From: Diaphorobacter ruginosibacter
GTDB lineage: Bacteria; Pseudomonadota; Gammaproteobacteria; Burkholderiales; Burkholderiaceae_C
Direction of reading: 5' to 3'
NCBI RefSeq assembly: GCF_014395975.1
Contig: NZ_CP060714.1
Coordinates: forward strand, 3,782,001 to 3,846,000
Length of the DNA: 64,000 bases
Part shown: piece after piece, positions 26,899-35,469 of the stretch
Layout: every line of letters starts with the position of its first letter
Position numbering within the stretch: position 1 is the stretch's first letter
Position numbers and translations under genes: made by a program
The notes under the pieces: model-generated
Databases searched by the model: none
What the model was told of the DNA's origin: nothing
What the model saw: only the letters and a program-made list of their open reading frames with translations

Positions 26899-27771
26899 AT
26901 GTCCTGGCTCGAAAAACTGCTGCCATCGAAGATTCAACAGACAGACCCCGCGGAGCGTCGCCAGATGCCCGAGGGCCTGTGGATCAAGTGCCCCAGCTGC
27001 GAATCCGTGCTGTACAAGGCCGACCTGGAACACAACCAGATGGTCTGCCCCACCTGCGGCCACCACCACCGCATCGGCGCGCGCGCGCGCCTGGATGCCT
27101 TCCTGGACCAGGAAGGCCGCTACGAGATCGGCCAGGAAGTCCTGCCGGTCGACCCGCTCAAGTTCAAGGACAGCCGCAAGTACCCCGAGCGCCTGAAGGA
27201 AGCGCTGGAGCACACTGGCGAAACCGACGCGCTGGTCGTCATGGGCGGTGCGGTCAAGAGCGTGAACGTGGTCGCTGCCTGCTTTGAGTTCGAGTTCATG
27301 GGCGGCTCCATGGGCTCCGTGGTCGGCGAGCGCTTCGTGCGCGGCGTGGAAACCGCCATCGAGCAGAAGGTGCCGTTCATCTGCTTCACCGCCACCGGTG
27401 GTGCGCGCATGCAGGAAGGCCTGCTCTCGCTTATGCAGATGGCCAAGACCAATGCGGCGCTCACGCGCCTGGCGAAGAAGGGCCTGCCCTATATCAGTGT
27501 GCTGACCGACCCGACCATGGGCGGTGTCTCCGCCGGCTTCGCATTCGTCGGCGACATCGTGATTGCCGAGCCCAAGGCCCTGATCGGCTTCGCCGGCCCG
27601 CGCGTGATCGAATCCACAGTGCGTGTGAAGCTGCCCGAAGGCTTCCAGCGTGCCGAGTTCCTGCAGACCAAGGGTGCCGTCGACTTCATCTGCGACCGCC
27701 GCGAGCTGCGCCAGACCATCGCCCAGTCGCTGGCGATGCTGCAGCGCCTGCCGGTGGATGCCGTGGCCTGA
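26899..27771 (+). CDS. accD: Acetyl-CoA carboxylase carboxyltransferase subunit beta
   Basis: This 290-residue subunit, with AccA, transfers CO2 from biotin to acetyl-CoA to make malonyl-CoA. The N-terminal zinc ribbon is complete: CPSCESVLYK and CPTCGHHHR at about residues 32-58. The crotonase-fold core has CFTATGGARMQEGLLSLMQM near 162-181 and the GGVSAGFAF oxyanion loop. Start MSWLEKLLPSKIQ is typical. It follows trpA, as in many proteobacteria, and ends at a strong terminator. Confidence 0.98.
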   Translation: MSWLEKLLPSKIQQTDPAERRQMPEGLWIKCPSCESVLYKADLEHNQMVCPTCGHHHRIGARARLDAFLDQEGRYEIGQEVLPVDPLKFKDSRKYPERLKEALEHTGETDALVVMGGAVKSVNVVAACFEFEFMGGSMGSVVGERFVRGVETAIEQKVPFICFTATGGARMQEGLLSLMQMAKTNAALTRLAKKGLPYISVLTDPTMGGVSAGFAFVGDIVIAEPKALIGFAGPRVIESTVRVKLPEGFQRAEFLQTKGAVDFICDRRELRQTIAQSLAMLQRLPVDAVA

Positions 27772-27806
27772 CCTGCCGCGCATTCCGCAGCAGTTTCTCC
27801 TGCAAG

Positions 27807-27841
27807 ACGCCGTCCCCCGATCACGGGAGACGGCGTTTTTT
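27807..27841 (+). terminator. Terminator after accD
   Basis: ACGCCGTCCCCCG (27807-27819) pairs with CGGGAGACGGCGT (27824-27836) with one internal mismatch and a four-base loop, followed by a run of six T residues. It closes the trp-accD unit. Confidence 0.88.
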
Positions 27842-27899
27842 CATTCTCGCAGGGGAGCTGGAGATGATGGCTGGGCTGGGTGGTACGGAGTGCCTCCCC

Positions 27900-28553
27900 C
27901 TACACCCACGGCTCGGCAAGCCCCTCCGTCTGGATCGCACGCCGGATCGCCGGTCGCTCCAGCATCCGCTGCAAATACGAACCCAGCAACGGCCTGGTGC
28001 GCGCCGGCCTCGCGAAGCCCCTGGTCCATCGGCAGAGCATGAACACATAGGGATCCAGGATCGTGTACTGCGCCCCGAGCAGCCAGGGGCCGCCGCTCGC
28101 TTGAAGCCGCGACTCCAGCTGATCCAGCATGAGGCCCACATTCGACTCCGCATGCGCCTTCACCTGGCTGGCGCCGACCACGTTGCCGGCATCCACCGAA
28201 CGCTCGGGATAGAAATACACAATCAATGCCGCTTGCAGCGTGTTCGTGAGCCACATGAGCCACTTGTACAGTTCGGCCCGTTCGGGCGTCGCCAAAGAGG
28301 GCGCCATGCTGCTTTCGGGATGCGTGTCGGCCAGATGGAGGCAAATGGCTGCCGTCTCGTACAGCACCATGTCACCGTCAAGCAATACCGGAATCAATCC
28401 GTTCGGGTTCAGTCGCAGATAGTCTGCCGACTTGTGCGCATTCAGCTTGCGATCGACGAGCACCAGTTCGAAAGGCTGCCCGATTTCCTCCAGGACCATG
28501 TGGGGAGCCATGCTGGCGTTGCCAGGGTAATAGAACAGTTTCTTGGTGGCCAT
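27900..28553 (-). CDS. Glutathione S-transferase family protein
   Basis: This 217-residue protein has an N-terminal thioredoxin-like domain (about 1-80, KKLFYYPGNASMAPHMVLEE with NPNGLIPVLLDGDMVLYETAAIC) and an all-helical C-terminal domain (about 90-210). The NPNGLIPVL and ETAAI motifs form the glutathione-binding face of bacterial GSTs. The substrate is unknown. The ATG at 28553 gives the canonical start; an in-frame start at 28652 would overlap yggT. It lies 85 nt downstream of yggT on the same strand. Confidence 0.88.
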   Translation of the reverse strand: MATKKLFYYPGNASMAPHMVLEEIGQPFELVLVDRKLNAHKSADYLRLNPNGLIPVLLDGDMVLYETAAICLHLADTHPESSMAPSLATPERAELYKWLMWLTNTLQAALIVYFYPERSVDAGNVVGASQVKAHAESNVGLMLDQLESRLQASGGPWLLGAQYTILDPYVFMLCRWTRGFARPARTRPLLGSYLQRMLERPAIRRAIQTEGLAEPWV

Positions 28554-28638
28554 GGGGATGAACGTCGATTGCTGTTTCACGGATTGTCTTGCACCTTGTG
28601 GCGCTTCGACCGGCTGCCTGATGATCCGTCGGACATAC

Positions 28639-29202
28639 TTACGCAGCGGCAATGCCCATCAGGCTCATCTGCAGGTGCCCGAGGACGATCATCACGACCT
28701 GCAGGAGAATCAGCGCCACGAGCGACGAGAAATCGATGCCCCCCATCAGCGGCACATAGCGGCGGATCGGCCGCAGCAGCGGCTCGCACAGCCTGTCGAT
28801 CACGCCGCTGATGGGAGAGCGTGTCTGCACCCACGAGAGCACCGCATGGGCGATCACCAGCCCCATCATGCCCGTCACCGCCACGCGCAGCACGCCGAAG
28901 ACGGCCAGCAGCAGGATCACGACGACATTGGAGAAGCCCTGCGATACCAGCAGCGCGAGGACCACGAACTGCACCAGTTGCGCGAGGAACGCCCCCATCA
29001 GGCACGACAGGTCGACGCGCCCCGAGGAGGGAAGCACCTTGCGCAGCGGCATCACCAGCCAGTTGCTCAGCACGAACACCAGTTGCCCCACGGGGTTGGA
29101 AAACGGAATACGCTGCATCTGCATGTACAGGCGCAGCAGGCACGCGCCCGTGACCAGGCCGCAGCCGATGTCCAGCAACAGGGAGATGATTTGAAAAAGC
29201 AT
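28639..29202 (-). CDS. YggT family integral membrane protein
   Basis: This 187-residue protein contains two YGGT repeats. Each has hydrophobic helices followed by a polar motif: FSNPVGQLVFVLSNWLVMPLRKVLPSSGRVD near residues 32-62, and VIDRLCEPLLRPIRRYVPLMGGIDFSSL near 130-157. YggT-family proteins are linked to osmotic shock tolerance and, in plastids, to thylakoid and division functions; the bacterial role is poorly known. The ATG at 29202 is preferred over an in-frame start at 29304. It is divergent from the next gene across 85 nt. Confidence 0.88.
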   Translation of the reverse strand: MLFQIISLLLDIGCGLVTGACLLRLYMQMQRIPFSNPVGQLVFVLSNWLVMPLRKVLPSSGRVDLSCLMGAFLAQLVQFVVLALLVSQGFSNVVVILLLAVFGVLRVAVTGMMGLVIAHAVLSWVQTRSPISGVIDRLCEPLLRPIRRYVPLMGGIDFSSLVALILLQVVMIVLGHLQMSLMGIAAA

Positions 29203-29287
29203 GACTTTGCAACTAAAAGTATGTCCACAGGCCGACATCGCCTGCACTACGTGGGATGATAGCGAGGCATACCGCGATCCACCTCCC

Positions 29288-29920
29288 ATGTCCCAACAAC
29301 TCACCCTGTCTTCCCTGCCTTTGTTTCCGCTGAATACCGTGCTCTTTCCCGGCGGCGAGCTTGCGCTGCGCGTGTTTGAGGTGCGCTATCTCGACATGGT
29401 GCGCAAGTGCCACCACGCCGGCGCGCCCTTCGGCGTGGTCGCGTTGTCCAGCGGTTCCGAAGTCCGCAAGGCAGGGGCGCCCGAGGAGCAGCTCTACGCC
29501 ACCGGAACGCTGGCCACCATCGAAGAGCTGCAATCGCCGCAGGCGGGGTTGCTGGCCGTGCGCTGCAAGGGAGGCGACCGTTTCCAGATCGTGGAGCAGC
29601 GCCTGCTCGGTCACGGCCTGTGGGTCGCCGACGTGCGCATCATCCCGGCCGACCAGTCCGTGGCCATTCCACAGGAACTGCAGTACTGCGCCGACCTGCT
29701 GGCCACGGCCCTGCACTCGCTTCGTGAGCGCGCCCCGGAGACCGTGGGCATCACGCCCGATGCGGAACAACTGAACGACTGCGCCTGGGTCTCCAACCGC
29801 TGGTGCGAACTGCTGCCGTTGCCGCTCGAGCTCAAGCAGCGTCTGATGTCGCTGGACAATCCGCTGGCCCGGCTTGAACTGGTCAGCGACGTGCTCGAGA
29901 AGACCGGCATCTCGCGGTAG
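29288..29920 (+). CDS. Lon-substrate-binding-domain protein
   Basis: This 210-residue protein consists only of the LON N-terminal substrate-binding domain: LPLFPLNTVLFPGGELALRVFEVRYLDMV at about residues 10-38 is the domain entry, and YATGTLATIEELQSPQAGLLAV follows. There is no AAA+ or protease domain, so it is not Lon itself; such stand-alone proteins are widespread and uncharacterised. The ATG at 29288 matches the usual MSxxLTLxSLPLFPL start. It is a single-gene unit convergent with the glycan cluster. Confidence 0.88.
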   Translation: MSQQLTLSSLPLFPLNTVLFPGGELALRVFEVRYLDMVRKCHHAGAPFGVVALSSGSEVRKAGAPEEQLYATGTLATIEELQSPQAGLLAVRCKGGDRFQIVEQRLLGHGLWVADVRIIPADQSVAIPQELQYCADLLATALHSLRERAPETVGITPDAEQLNDCAWVSNRWCELLPLPLELKQRLMSLDNPLARLELVSDVLEKTGISR

Positions 29921-29993
29921 ACGCCCTTCCCGGCCCGGCCGCCCAACACGCAAAAAAAGATACGCGACAAGCGATATGCCGCCGCGCTCCTGA

Positions 29994-31832
29994 TCACACG
30001 CCGCGCGGGCGATACTCGGGCACGTAGCCGTGCAGGCCGTCGCGCAGCACGGCGGGCACGGGCGCTGCGCCAAGCCGCACGATCCATTCCTGCAACGACC
30101 TCGCATCGAGCGTCGCAACGGTGTGGGCCTCCTGGCGCACCACACGCAATTGGGGATGGCTGGTGGCCGAGGTGGTCTCATCATTCGCCAGCCATTCCTC
30201 AAACAGCTTCTCGCCGGGGCGCAGGCCTGTGAAGACGATCGGCACCTCCGTCTCGGTGCGGCCCGACAGGCGGATCAGCAGGCGCGCCAGCTCCACGATC
30301 TTCACGGGCTCGCCCATGTCGAGCACATAGATCTGGCCCGACTGCCCGAGGCGCCCGGCCTGCACCACCAGTTGCGCGGCTTCGGGGATGGTCATGAAGT
30401 AACGCACGATCTCCGGATGCGTGACCGTGACCGGGCCGCCGCGCGCAATCTGGGAGGTGAACAACGGCACGACCGAGCCGCTCGACCCCAGCACGTTGCC
30501 GAAGCGCACGGCGACGTATTCCGTGGAGGGATACTGCGCGGCCATGGTCTGCACCACGCGCTCGGCCAGCCGCTTGCTGGCGCCCATGATGCTCGTGGGA
30601 TTCACCGCCTTGTCGGTGGACACCAGCACGAAGCGCCGTGCACCGCACTCGCCCGCCACGCGTGCGACATTGAGTGTTCCCAGCACGTTGGTGCGCAGCG
30701 CCTCGATCTCGTTGCTCTCCTCCATCAGCGGCACATGCTTGTAGGCCGCGGCGTGAAAAATCACCACCGGCTTGAACTGGTTGGCGATGGCGAGAATGCG
30801 CTCGTGCTCGCGCACATTGGCCGTGAAATAGTGCCCCTGCATCTCGGGGTGCGCCATGTGCAGTTCCTGCTCCAGCGTGTAGATGGCCGCCTCGGACACA
30901 TCCGCGCAGACCAGGTGCGACACGCCGAAACGCGCCACCTGGCGGCACAGCTCCGCCCCGATCGAGCCTCCGGCACCGGTGATCATCACCGTCTGGCCGG
31001 ACAGCCATTCCGCGAGGTCGCCCGCATCAAGCACCACGGGCGAGCGCCCGAGCAGGTCCTCCAGCTCCACGCGCCTGAGGTCGGTGGCCGGCACGTTGAG
31101 CCAATGCTCCGCGGTGGGCATGGACAGCAGGTTGAGTTCCGATCCCGACCAGCGGAGCAGCACCTCGCGGCGCAGCTGCGAGCCCGGGGGGCTGGCGAGC
31201 AATACCGACCGCACGTTGAGATCCCGCGCGATGCGCCCGAGCTCCAGCGTCGTGCCGACCACCTTCACGTTCTGCAAGCTCTGGCTCACGTCCTGCCCCT
31301 GTGGCGAGACGATGCCCACCACATGCCATCCCTGCGTCCCCTTGATGGTGCGCATGGCCTGGTCGGCCTCCTCGAGGGTGCCGACGATGAGCAGCGCCGT
31401 CTGTCCGGAATCGCTGCGCGCATGCCGCTTCTCCGCCAGCGACCGCCACGTCGCGCGCGCGCCGGCCAGCATCGCCAGCACCAGCAGCCCGAAGATGGGA
31501 AACACCGAACGCGCGAAGCCGGGATAGCGCAGCACCATCACGCAGGCCACCGTGGCCAGTACGCCCAGCAGCACGCCCCAGGCCAGCTGGCGCACATCGG
31601 CCAGGCTCACGTAGCGCCACGCCTGGCGCTGCACGCGAGCGAGCGACAGGCCGATCATCATGCAGCCTACGGCCCACGGCAGCGTGTCGAGCGCCATGGC
31701 GCGGTACTCGTCGGGCATCTCGAAATTGAAGCGCAACCAGAACGCGACCATCCACGCGAGCGCAATCATCAGCACGTCCGCGAGTGCGAAAACCAGGATG
31801 CCGCGGCTCCAATGCAATCCGTTCACTGTCAT
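29994..31832 (-). CDS. Membrane-anchored nucleotide-sugar 4,6-dehydratase (PglF/WbpM/CapD type)
   Basis: This 612-residue protein has four N-terminal transmembrane helices (about 10-125), a CoA-binding-like Rossmann domain (about 145-270) and a C-terminal extended-SDR catalytic domain with NAD motif GAGGSIG at 286-292. In the active site, Met416 and Lys420 (NPTSIMGASK) stand where most SDRs have YxxxK, the hallmark of the configuration-retaining PglF/WbpM group, which act on UDP-GlcNAc. It is the last gene of the glycan cluster and starts 2 nt after the phosphoglycosyltransferase gene. The product is probably a 4-keto-6-deoxy sugar that feeds the neighbouring aminotransferase; the exact sugar is inferred. 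Confidence 0.92.
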   Translation of the reverse strand: MTVNGLHWSRGILVFALADVLMIALAWMVAFWLRFNFEMPDEYRAMALDTLPWAVGCMMIGLSLARVQRQAWRYVSLADVRQLAWGVLLGVLATVACVMVLRYPGFARSVFPIFGLLVLAMLAGARATWRSLAEKRHARSDSGQTALLIVGTLEEADQAMRTIKGTQGWHVVGIVSPQGQDVSQSLQNVKVVGTTLELGRIARDLNVRSVLLASPPGSQLRREVLLRWSGSELNLLSMPTAEHWLNVPATDLRRVELEDLLGRSPVVLDAGDLAEWLSGQTVMITGAGGSIGAELCRQVARFGVSHLVCADVSEAAIYTLEQELHMAHPEMQGHYFTANVREHERILAIANQFKPVVIFHAAAYKHVPLMEESNEIEALRTNVLGTLNVARVAGECGARRFVLVSTDKAVNPTSIMGASKRLAERVVQTMAAQYPSTEYVAVRFGNVLGSSGSVVPLFTSQIARGGPVTVTHPEIVRYFMTIPEAAQLVVQAGRLGQSGQIYVLDMGEPVKIVELARLLIRLSGRTETEVPIVFTGLRPGEKLFEEWLANDETTSATSHPQLRVVRQEAHTVATLDARSLQEWIVRLGAAPVPAVLRDGLHGYVPEYRPRGV

Positions 31833-31834
31833 TT

Positions 31835-32440
31835 CTATCGATCTCGATGGGCCACGATGGCCCTGAAGGTACGCGCCAGAATCACCAGGTCGCCCGCCAC
31901 GCTGTTCCGCCTCACGTAGTCGAGGTAGTAGCGGGCCTTGATCGGCATGATGTCCTGCACGTAGGTGCGCTCCACATCCACCGCCTCGGCCAGCATGCGC
32001 TCCTCGTCCCGGAAGGCAATGGCCGCGTTGTCGGTGATGCCGGGACGCACGGAAAGAATCAGCGCACGCACGTCGTCAGGATACTGCGCCATGTAGCGCG
32101 GCACCTCGGGACGGGGGCCGACGAGGCTCATGTTACCCGCAAGCACGTCGATGAGCTGCGGCAATTCGTCCAGCTTGTAGCGGCGCAGCACGCGGCCAGC
32201 AGCCGTGAGGCGGTCGTCGCCAGCCGCCGTGACCTGTGGACCCTTGCCGTCATGCAGGCGCATGGAACGGAACTTGTGGATGCGGAATTCGCGCCCGTGC
32301 AGCCCCACGCGCACCTGGCGATAGAACACGGGGCCCGGCGAGCTGCGCTTCACGGCGATCGCACAGGCCAGCAGGACGGGCGAGAGAAACAGCAGCCCCG
32401 CGGCCGCGCCGGCCACGTCGACGACGCGCTTGAGACTCAC
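31835..32440 (-). CDS. Phosphoglycosyltransferase (PglC/WbaP catalytic type)
   Basis: This 201-residue monotopic enzyme would move a sugar-1-phosphate from a UDP-sugar onto undecaprenyl phosphate, the first membrane step of glycan assembly. The re-entrant helix is LKRVVDVAGAAAGLLFLSPV (about 3-22), followed by GREFRIHKFRSM, the catalytic Asp-Glu pair in YKLDELPQLIDVL, and the SLVGPRPEVP motif. It starts with GTG inside the aminotransferase stop (GTGA overlap), so the two are translationally coupled. Small size and lack of extra domains match PglC rather than WbaP. Confidence 0.92.
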   Translation of the reverse strand: MSLKRVVDVAGAAAGLLFLSPVLLACAIAVKRSSPGPVFYRQVRVGLHGREFRIHKFRSMRLHDGKGPQVTAAGDDRLTAAGRVLRRYKLDELPQLIDVLAGNMSLVGPRPEVPRYMAQYPDDVRALILSVRPGITDNAAIAFRDEERMLAEAVDVERTYVQDIMPIKARYYLDYVRRNSVAGDLVILARTFRAIVAHRDR

Positions 32441-33645
32441 TGCGGCTCCATCGCCCTGCGAACCGCCTCCGCCACGCGCCGCACGTCGCCGTCCGTCATG
32501 CGCGTGTAGATCGGCAGCGATGCGGTGCTGCGGTAAAGCGTTTCGCTCACGGGAAAGTCGTCGGCATGCAGGCGGCACGACTCCTTCCAGTAGCTCTGCT
32601 GGTGCAGCGGTATGTAGTGCACGCTCATGCCGATGCCCTGGGCGAACATCGCATCGATGAAGCGGTCCCGATGAAGGCCTGCGGGCAGTGCGACGGGATA
32701 GAGATGCCAGGCATGCACATCGCCCGCCTCGGCGTGCGGCGGCAGCGCGATGCCCGTGTCGGCCAGCAAGTCGTCATACTGCGCCGCGATGGCTGCACGT
32801 CGCTCGCGCATCTCGTGCGCACGTGTCAGTTGCACCAGTCCGATCGCGGCGGCGATATCGGTCATGTTGTACTTGAAGCCCGGTGCGACGATGTCATAGC
32901 GCCACGCCGGAGTCGCCGAGTTGAAGCGGGCAAAGGCGTCGCGGTCGATGCCGTGCAGGCGCATCACCTTCGCGCGGCGGGCCAGCGCCTCGTCGCGCGT
33001 CACCAGCATGCCGCCCTCGCCCGTGGTCATGGTCTTGTTGGCATAGAAGCTGAACACGGCGGCATCGCTCGCGAGCGTGCCGATCATCGCACCGCGATGC
33101 GTGCACGGCAGCGCATGCGCCGCGTCTTCGATCACCTTGATGCCGTGGCGTTTCGCGATGGCGAGGATGGCCGACATGTCCGCACTGCGGCCGCCGAAAT
33201 GCACCGGGATGATGGCCCGCGTGCGCGAGGTGATGTGCTTCTCCACCTCGCGCGGGTCGATGCACCAGCTGTGCTGCTCGATATCGACGATCACCGGATC
33301 GGCCCCGAGATAGCGGATCACCTCGGCACTCGCCGTGAAGGTGTGCGTGGCGGTGATGACTTCATCGCCCGGGCCGATGCCTGCCGCCTCCAGCGCCAGG
33401 TGCAGCCCTGCCGTCGCCGAATTCACCGCGATGCACTGCAGGCCCGCATCGCCCAGGAATTCGGCGAACTCTTGCTCGAAACGCCTCGCCTTGGGGCCGG
33501 TGGTGAGCCAGCCCGAGCGCAGCGTGTCGACCACCTCCGCAATCTCCGCTTCGCCAATGTCGGGCAGCGCGAAAGGCAAGGTAGGCAGGGCTGGTGGCGT
33601 GGGCGGAAGCCGGGATGATGAGGAGGAGGATGAGGGTTCGGTCAT
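32437..33645 (-). CDS. PLP-dependent sugar aminotransferase (DegT/DnrJ/EryC1/StrS family)
   Basis: This 402-residue protein would aminate a 4-keto (or 3-keto) nucleotide sugar. The PLP-binding Lys204 sits in FSFYANKTMTTGEGG; EDAAHALP near 173-180 supplies the cofactor Asp, and the substrate loop GFKYNMTDIAAAIGL is intact. It lies between a methyltransferase and the phosphoglycosyltransferase and probably uses the product of the PglF-type dehydratase in the same cluster, as PglE does. The ATG at 33645 starts four bases after the methyltransferase stop. The long open frame reaching 34389 is fortuitous. A Ser/Pro-rich 20-residue N-terminus is unusual. Confidence 0.9.
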   Translation of the reverse strand: MTEPSSSSSSSRLPPTPPALPTLPFALPDIGEAEIAEVVDTLRSGWLTTGPKARRFEQEFAEFLGDAGLQCIAVNSATAGLHLALEAAGIGPGDEVITATHTFTASAEVIRYLGADPVIVDIEQHSWCIDPREVEKHITSRTRAIIPVHFGGRSADMSAILAIAKRHGIKVIEDAAHALPCTHRGAMIGTLASDAAVFSFYANKTMTTGEGGMLVTRDEALARRAKVMRLHGIDRDAFARFNSATPAWRYDIVAPGFKYNMTDIAAAIGLVQLTRAHEMRERRAAIAAQYDDLLADTGIALPPHAEAGDVHAWHLYPVALPAGLHRDRFIDAMFAQGIGMSVHYIPLHQQSYWKESCRLHADDFPVSETLYRSTASLPIYTRMTDGDVRRVAEAVRRAMEPQ

Positions 33646-33649
33646 GGCT

Positions 33650-34393
33650 TCAGGAATTCTTGCGCAGCAGGCACAGGACATGCGTGCGCAGCAGGGGAAT
33701 GCTGCCCAGCACGGGATAGAGCGCCGGGCTGATCCGGCATGCCGCGCGTCCAAGCGGCGGTGCGAGCGTGATGCGGCGCACCTGCATGGAGGCGTCGGGA
33801 AACAGCGCACGCACGCGCTTGATGCGCACGCCGCGTACGTCGGCATTGCGCGGATTGTCATAGACGAAGTCGTGCCAGAGCACGGCTCCGCCTGGCTTGA
33901 GCCACTGCCATGCCCGTTGCGCGAGCTGCTGCTGCACGTCGTCCGACAGAATCGACGAGAACACGGTGAACAGCACCACCAGATCCTGCGAGCCGAAGGC
34001 AATGCGCTGCGACATCTGCGGCGACAGCGCGTCCTCGCTCCAGATGCGGCAGGCCTCTGGCAGCGCACCACGCGCGGCGGCTGCGCGCTCGGGCAACAGC
34101 TCGATGCCCTGCACGCGCCGGGCATCGGCGCCGAGGTCCAGCAGGTCCTGCAGGTTGCGGCCGCTGCCGCAGCCGATCTCCAGCACGTCGCGCATGCCGA
34201 TGCTCTCGATGAAGCCCGAGGACTGCAGCATGCGCCGGACCTCCTGCAGGCGCTCACGCCAGGCGGCGAATGCATAGGGGTCGTCCAGGCTGTAGCGCCG
34301 CGCATCGCCCTGGGCGTCGCGCCGCGCGTAGCGGCCGCGCATCTCGAGCGCCTCGCGCGCCGCCTTGCCGCCGGGACCGGGTTCGCCACTCAT
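33650..34393 (-). CDS. SAM-dependent methyltransferase of the glycan cluster
   Basis: This 247-residue class I methyltransferase has motif I VLEIGCGSGRNLQDLLDLGA at about residues 70-89, a motif II/III region with LVVLFTVFSSILSDDVQQQL and WLKPGGAVLWHDFVYDNP. The target cannot be read; in this context a sugar hydroxyl or carrier-linked glycan is likely. The ATG is inside the upstream glycosyltransferase stop (ATGA), indicating coupling. The Gly/Ala-rich first 20 residues are not conserved-looking, so a later start is possible. Confidence 0.85.
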   Translation of the reverse strand: MSGEPGPGGKAAREALEMRGRYARRDAQGDARRYSLDDPYAFAAWRERLQEVRRMLQSSGFIESIGMRDVLEIGCGSGRNLQDLLDLGADARRVQGIELLPERAAAARGALPEACRIWSEDALSPQMSQRIAFGSQDLVVLFTVFSSILSDDVQQQLAQRAWQWLKPGGAVLWHDFVYDNPRNADVRGVRIKRVRALFPDASMQVRRITLAPPLGRAACRISPALYPVLGSIPLLRTHVLCLLRKNS

Positions 34394-35469
34394 CGTGTCA
34401 GCGCTCCCCACTTCGCCTGCGGACCGCGGCCCAGCAGGATGTCGCGCCACCCGCAGATCGAGCCCCAGCCATAGCCGATGTGGTAGGCCCCGATCACCGC
34501 CACGATGCGCAGCGCCTTGCCCACCGAGTTGGCCTGCTCGCGCATGCCGATCAGCGCCACCGCCAGCAGCACGATGTACGCATCGAGCAGCAGCACCAGC
34601 GGCCAGCCGGCGCCAAGCACGGCGGCCAGCGCCGAGGCAAGAAGCGCGATCACGAACCCCGCGGGAACCAGATGCCGCAGCGCCGCCGGCTGGCCATGCT
34701 TGCGGATCACGAAGGGCTTCCAGTAGCCATACTGCGAATACTGCCGGAACACCTGCGAGAGCTTGCCGCGCGGATAGTACGTGGAGCGGATGGCGGGGCT
34801 CTGCCAGATGCGGCCGCCCGCACGGCGGATGCGCAGGTTGTGCTCATCATCCTGGTTGCGCACGAGGTCCTCGTCGAACCCTCCCACCTTCGCGAACGTG
34901 GCGCGCGGCCAGCAGCCGAGGTAGACCGTGTCCACCTCGCCGTCAAAACCGATGTCGCGCGAACGCGCGCCTCCGGCCACCCAGGGCGACTGGAACGCGC
35001 TGGCAACGGCCTTCTGCATGCGGCTTGCGCCCTCCGCACGCCAGGCTCCGCCCACGTTGTCGGCCCCCGTGGCCTGCAACACCTGCACGCACTGCAGCAG
35101 GTAGTCGTCGGCATACTGGCTGTGGATGTCGAGTCGCACGATGACCTCGCCGCGCGATGCCTCGATGCAGCGGTTGAGCCCGGTGGAGACGATGCGCCGC
35201 GGGTTCTCCACCCAGCGGAAGCGCACGTCCGAAATGCACCACTGGCGCAGCAGTTCGCGCGTGCCGTCATCGCTCTGGCCGTCGGCGATCAGCACCTCGA
35301 GCGACCACCCCTCGGGCAGCAGCATCTCCGCCACGTTGCGGCAGAAATCGACGATGTAGCCCGCCTCGTTGCGGCACGGCGCAATCACCGACAGCAACCG
35401 CGGCGTGGCCTGCTCCGCGCCCAGGCTCGGCCAGGGCGCATCAGCAAAGGGACCTCCAGGATGGCTCAC
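34390..35469 (-). CDS. GT2 glycosyltransferase with C-terminal membrane helices (ExoA-like)
   Basis: This 359-residue protein has a GT-A nucleotide-sugar transferase domain: LLSVIAPCRNEAGYI, then LEVLIADGQSDDGTRELL, a DxD-like VIVRLDIHSQY, and the acceptor loop DEDLVRNQDDEHNLRIR. Two or three hydrophobic helices follow (about 265-330). The layout resembles ExoA of succinoglycan synthesis. It starts with GTG, preceded by AAGGAGG, and overlaps the upstream methyltransferase stop by GTGA. It is the only glycosyltransferase in the cluster, so the glycan either is short or needs enzymes encoded elsewhere. Confidence 0.87.
   Translation of the reverse strand: MSHPGGPFADAPWPSLGAEQATPRLLSVIAPCRNEAGYIVDFCRNVAEMLLPEGWSLEVLIADGQSDDGTRELLRQWCISDVRFRWVENPRRIVSTGLNRCIEASRGEVIVRLDIHSQYADDYLLQCVQVLQATGADNVGGAWRAEGASRMQKAVASAFQSPWVAGGARSRDIGFDGEVDTVYLGCWPRATFAKVGGFDEDLVRNQDDEHNLRIRRAGGRIWQSPAIRSTYYPRGKLSQVFRQYSQYGYWKPFVIRKHGQPAALRHLVPAGFVIALLASALAAVLGAGWPLVLLLDAYIVLLAVALIGMREQANSVGKALRIVAVIGAYHIGYGWGSICGWRDILLGRGPQAKWGALTR

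Noticed and set aside
34389..34390. In-frame extension of the aminotransferase frame up to 34389
   Set aside because: The extra residues overlap the methyltransferase gene in another frame and do not resemble DegT aminotransferases; the real start is the ATG at 33645.
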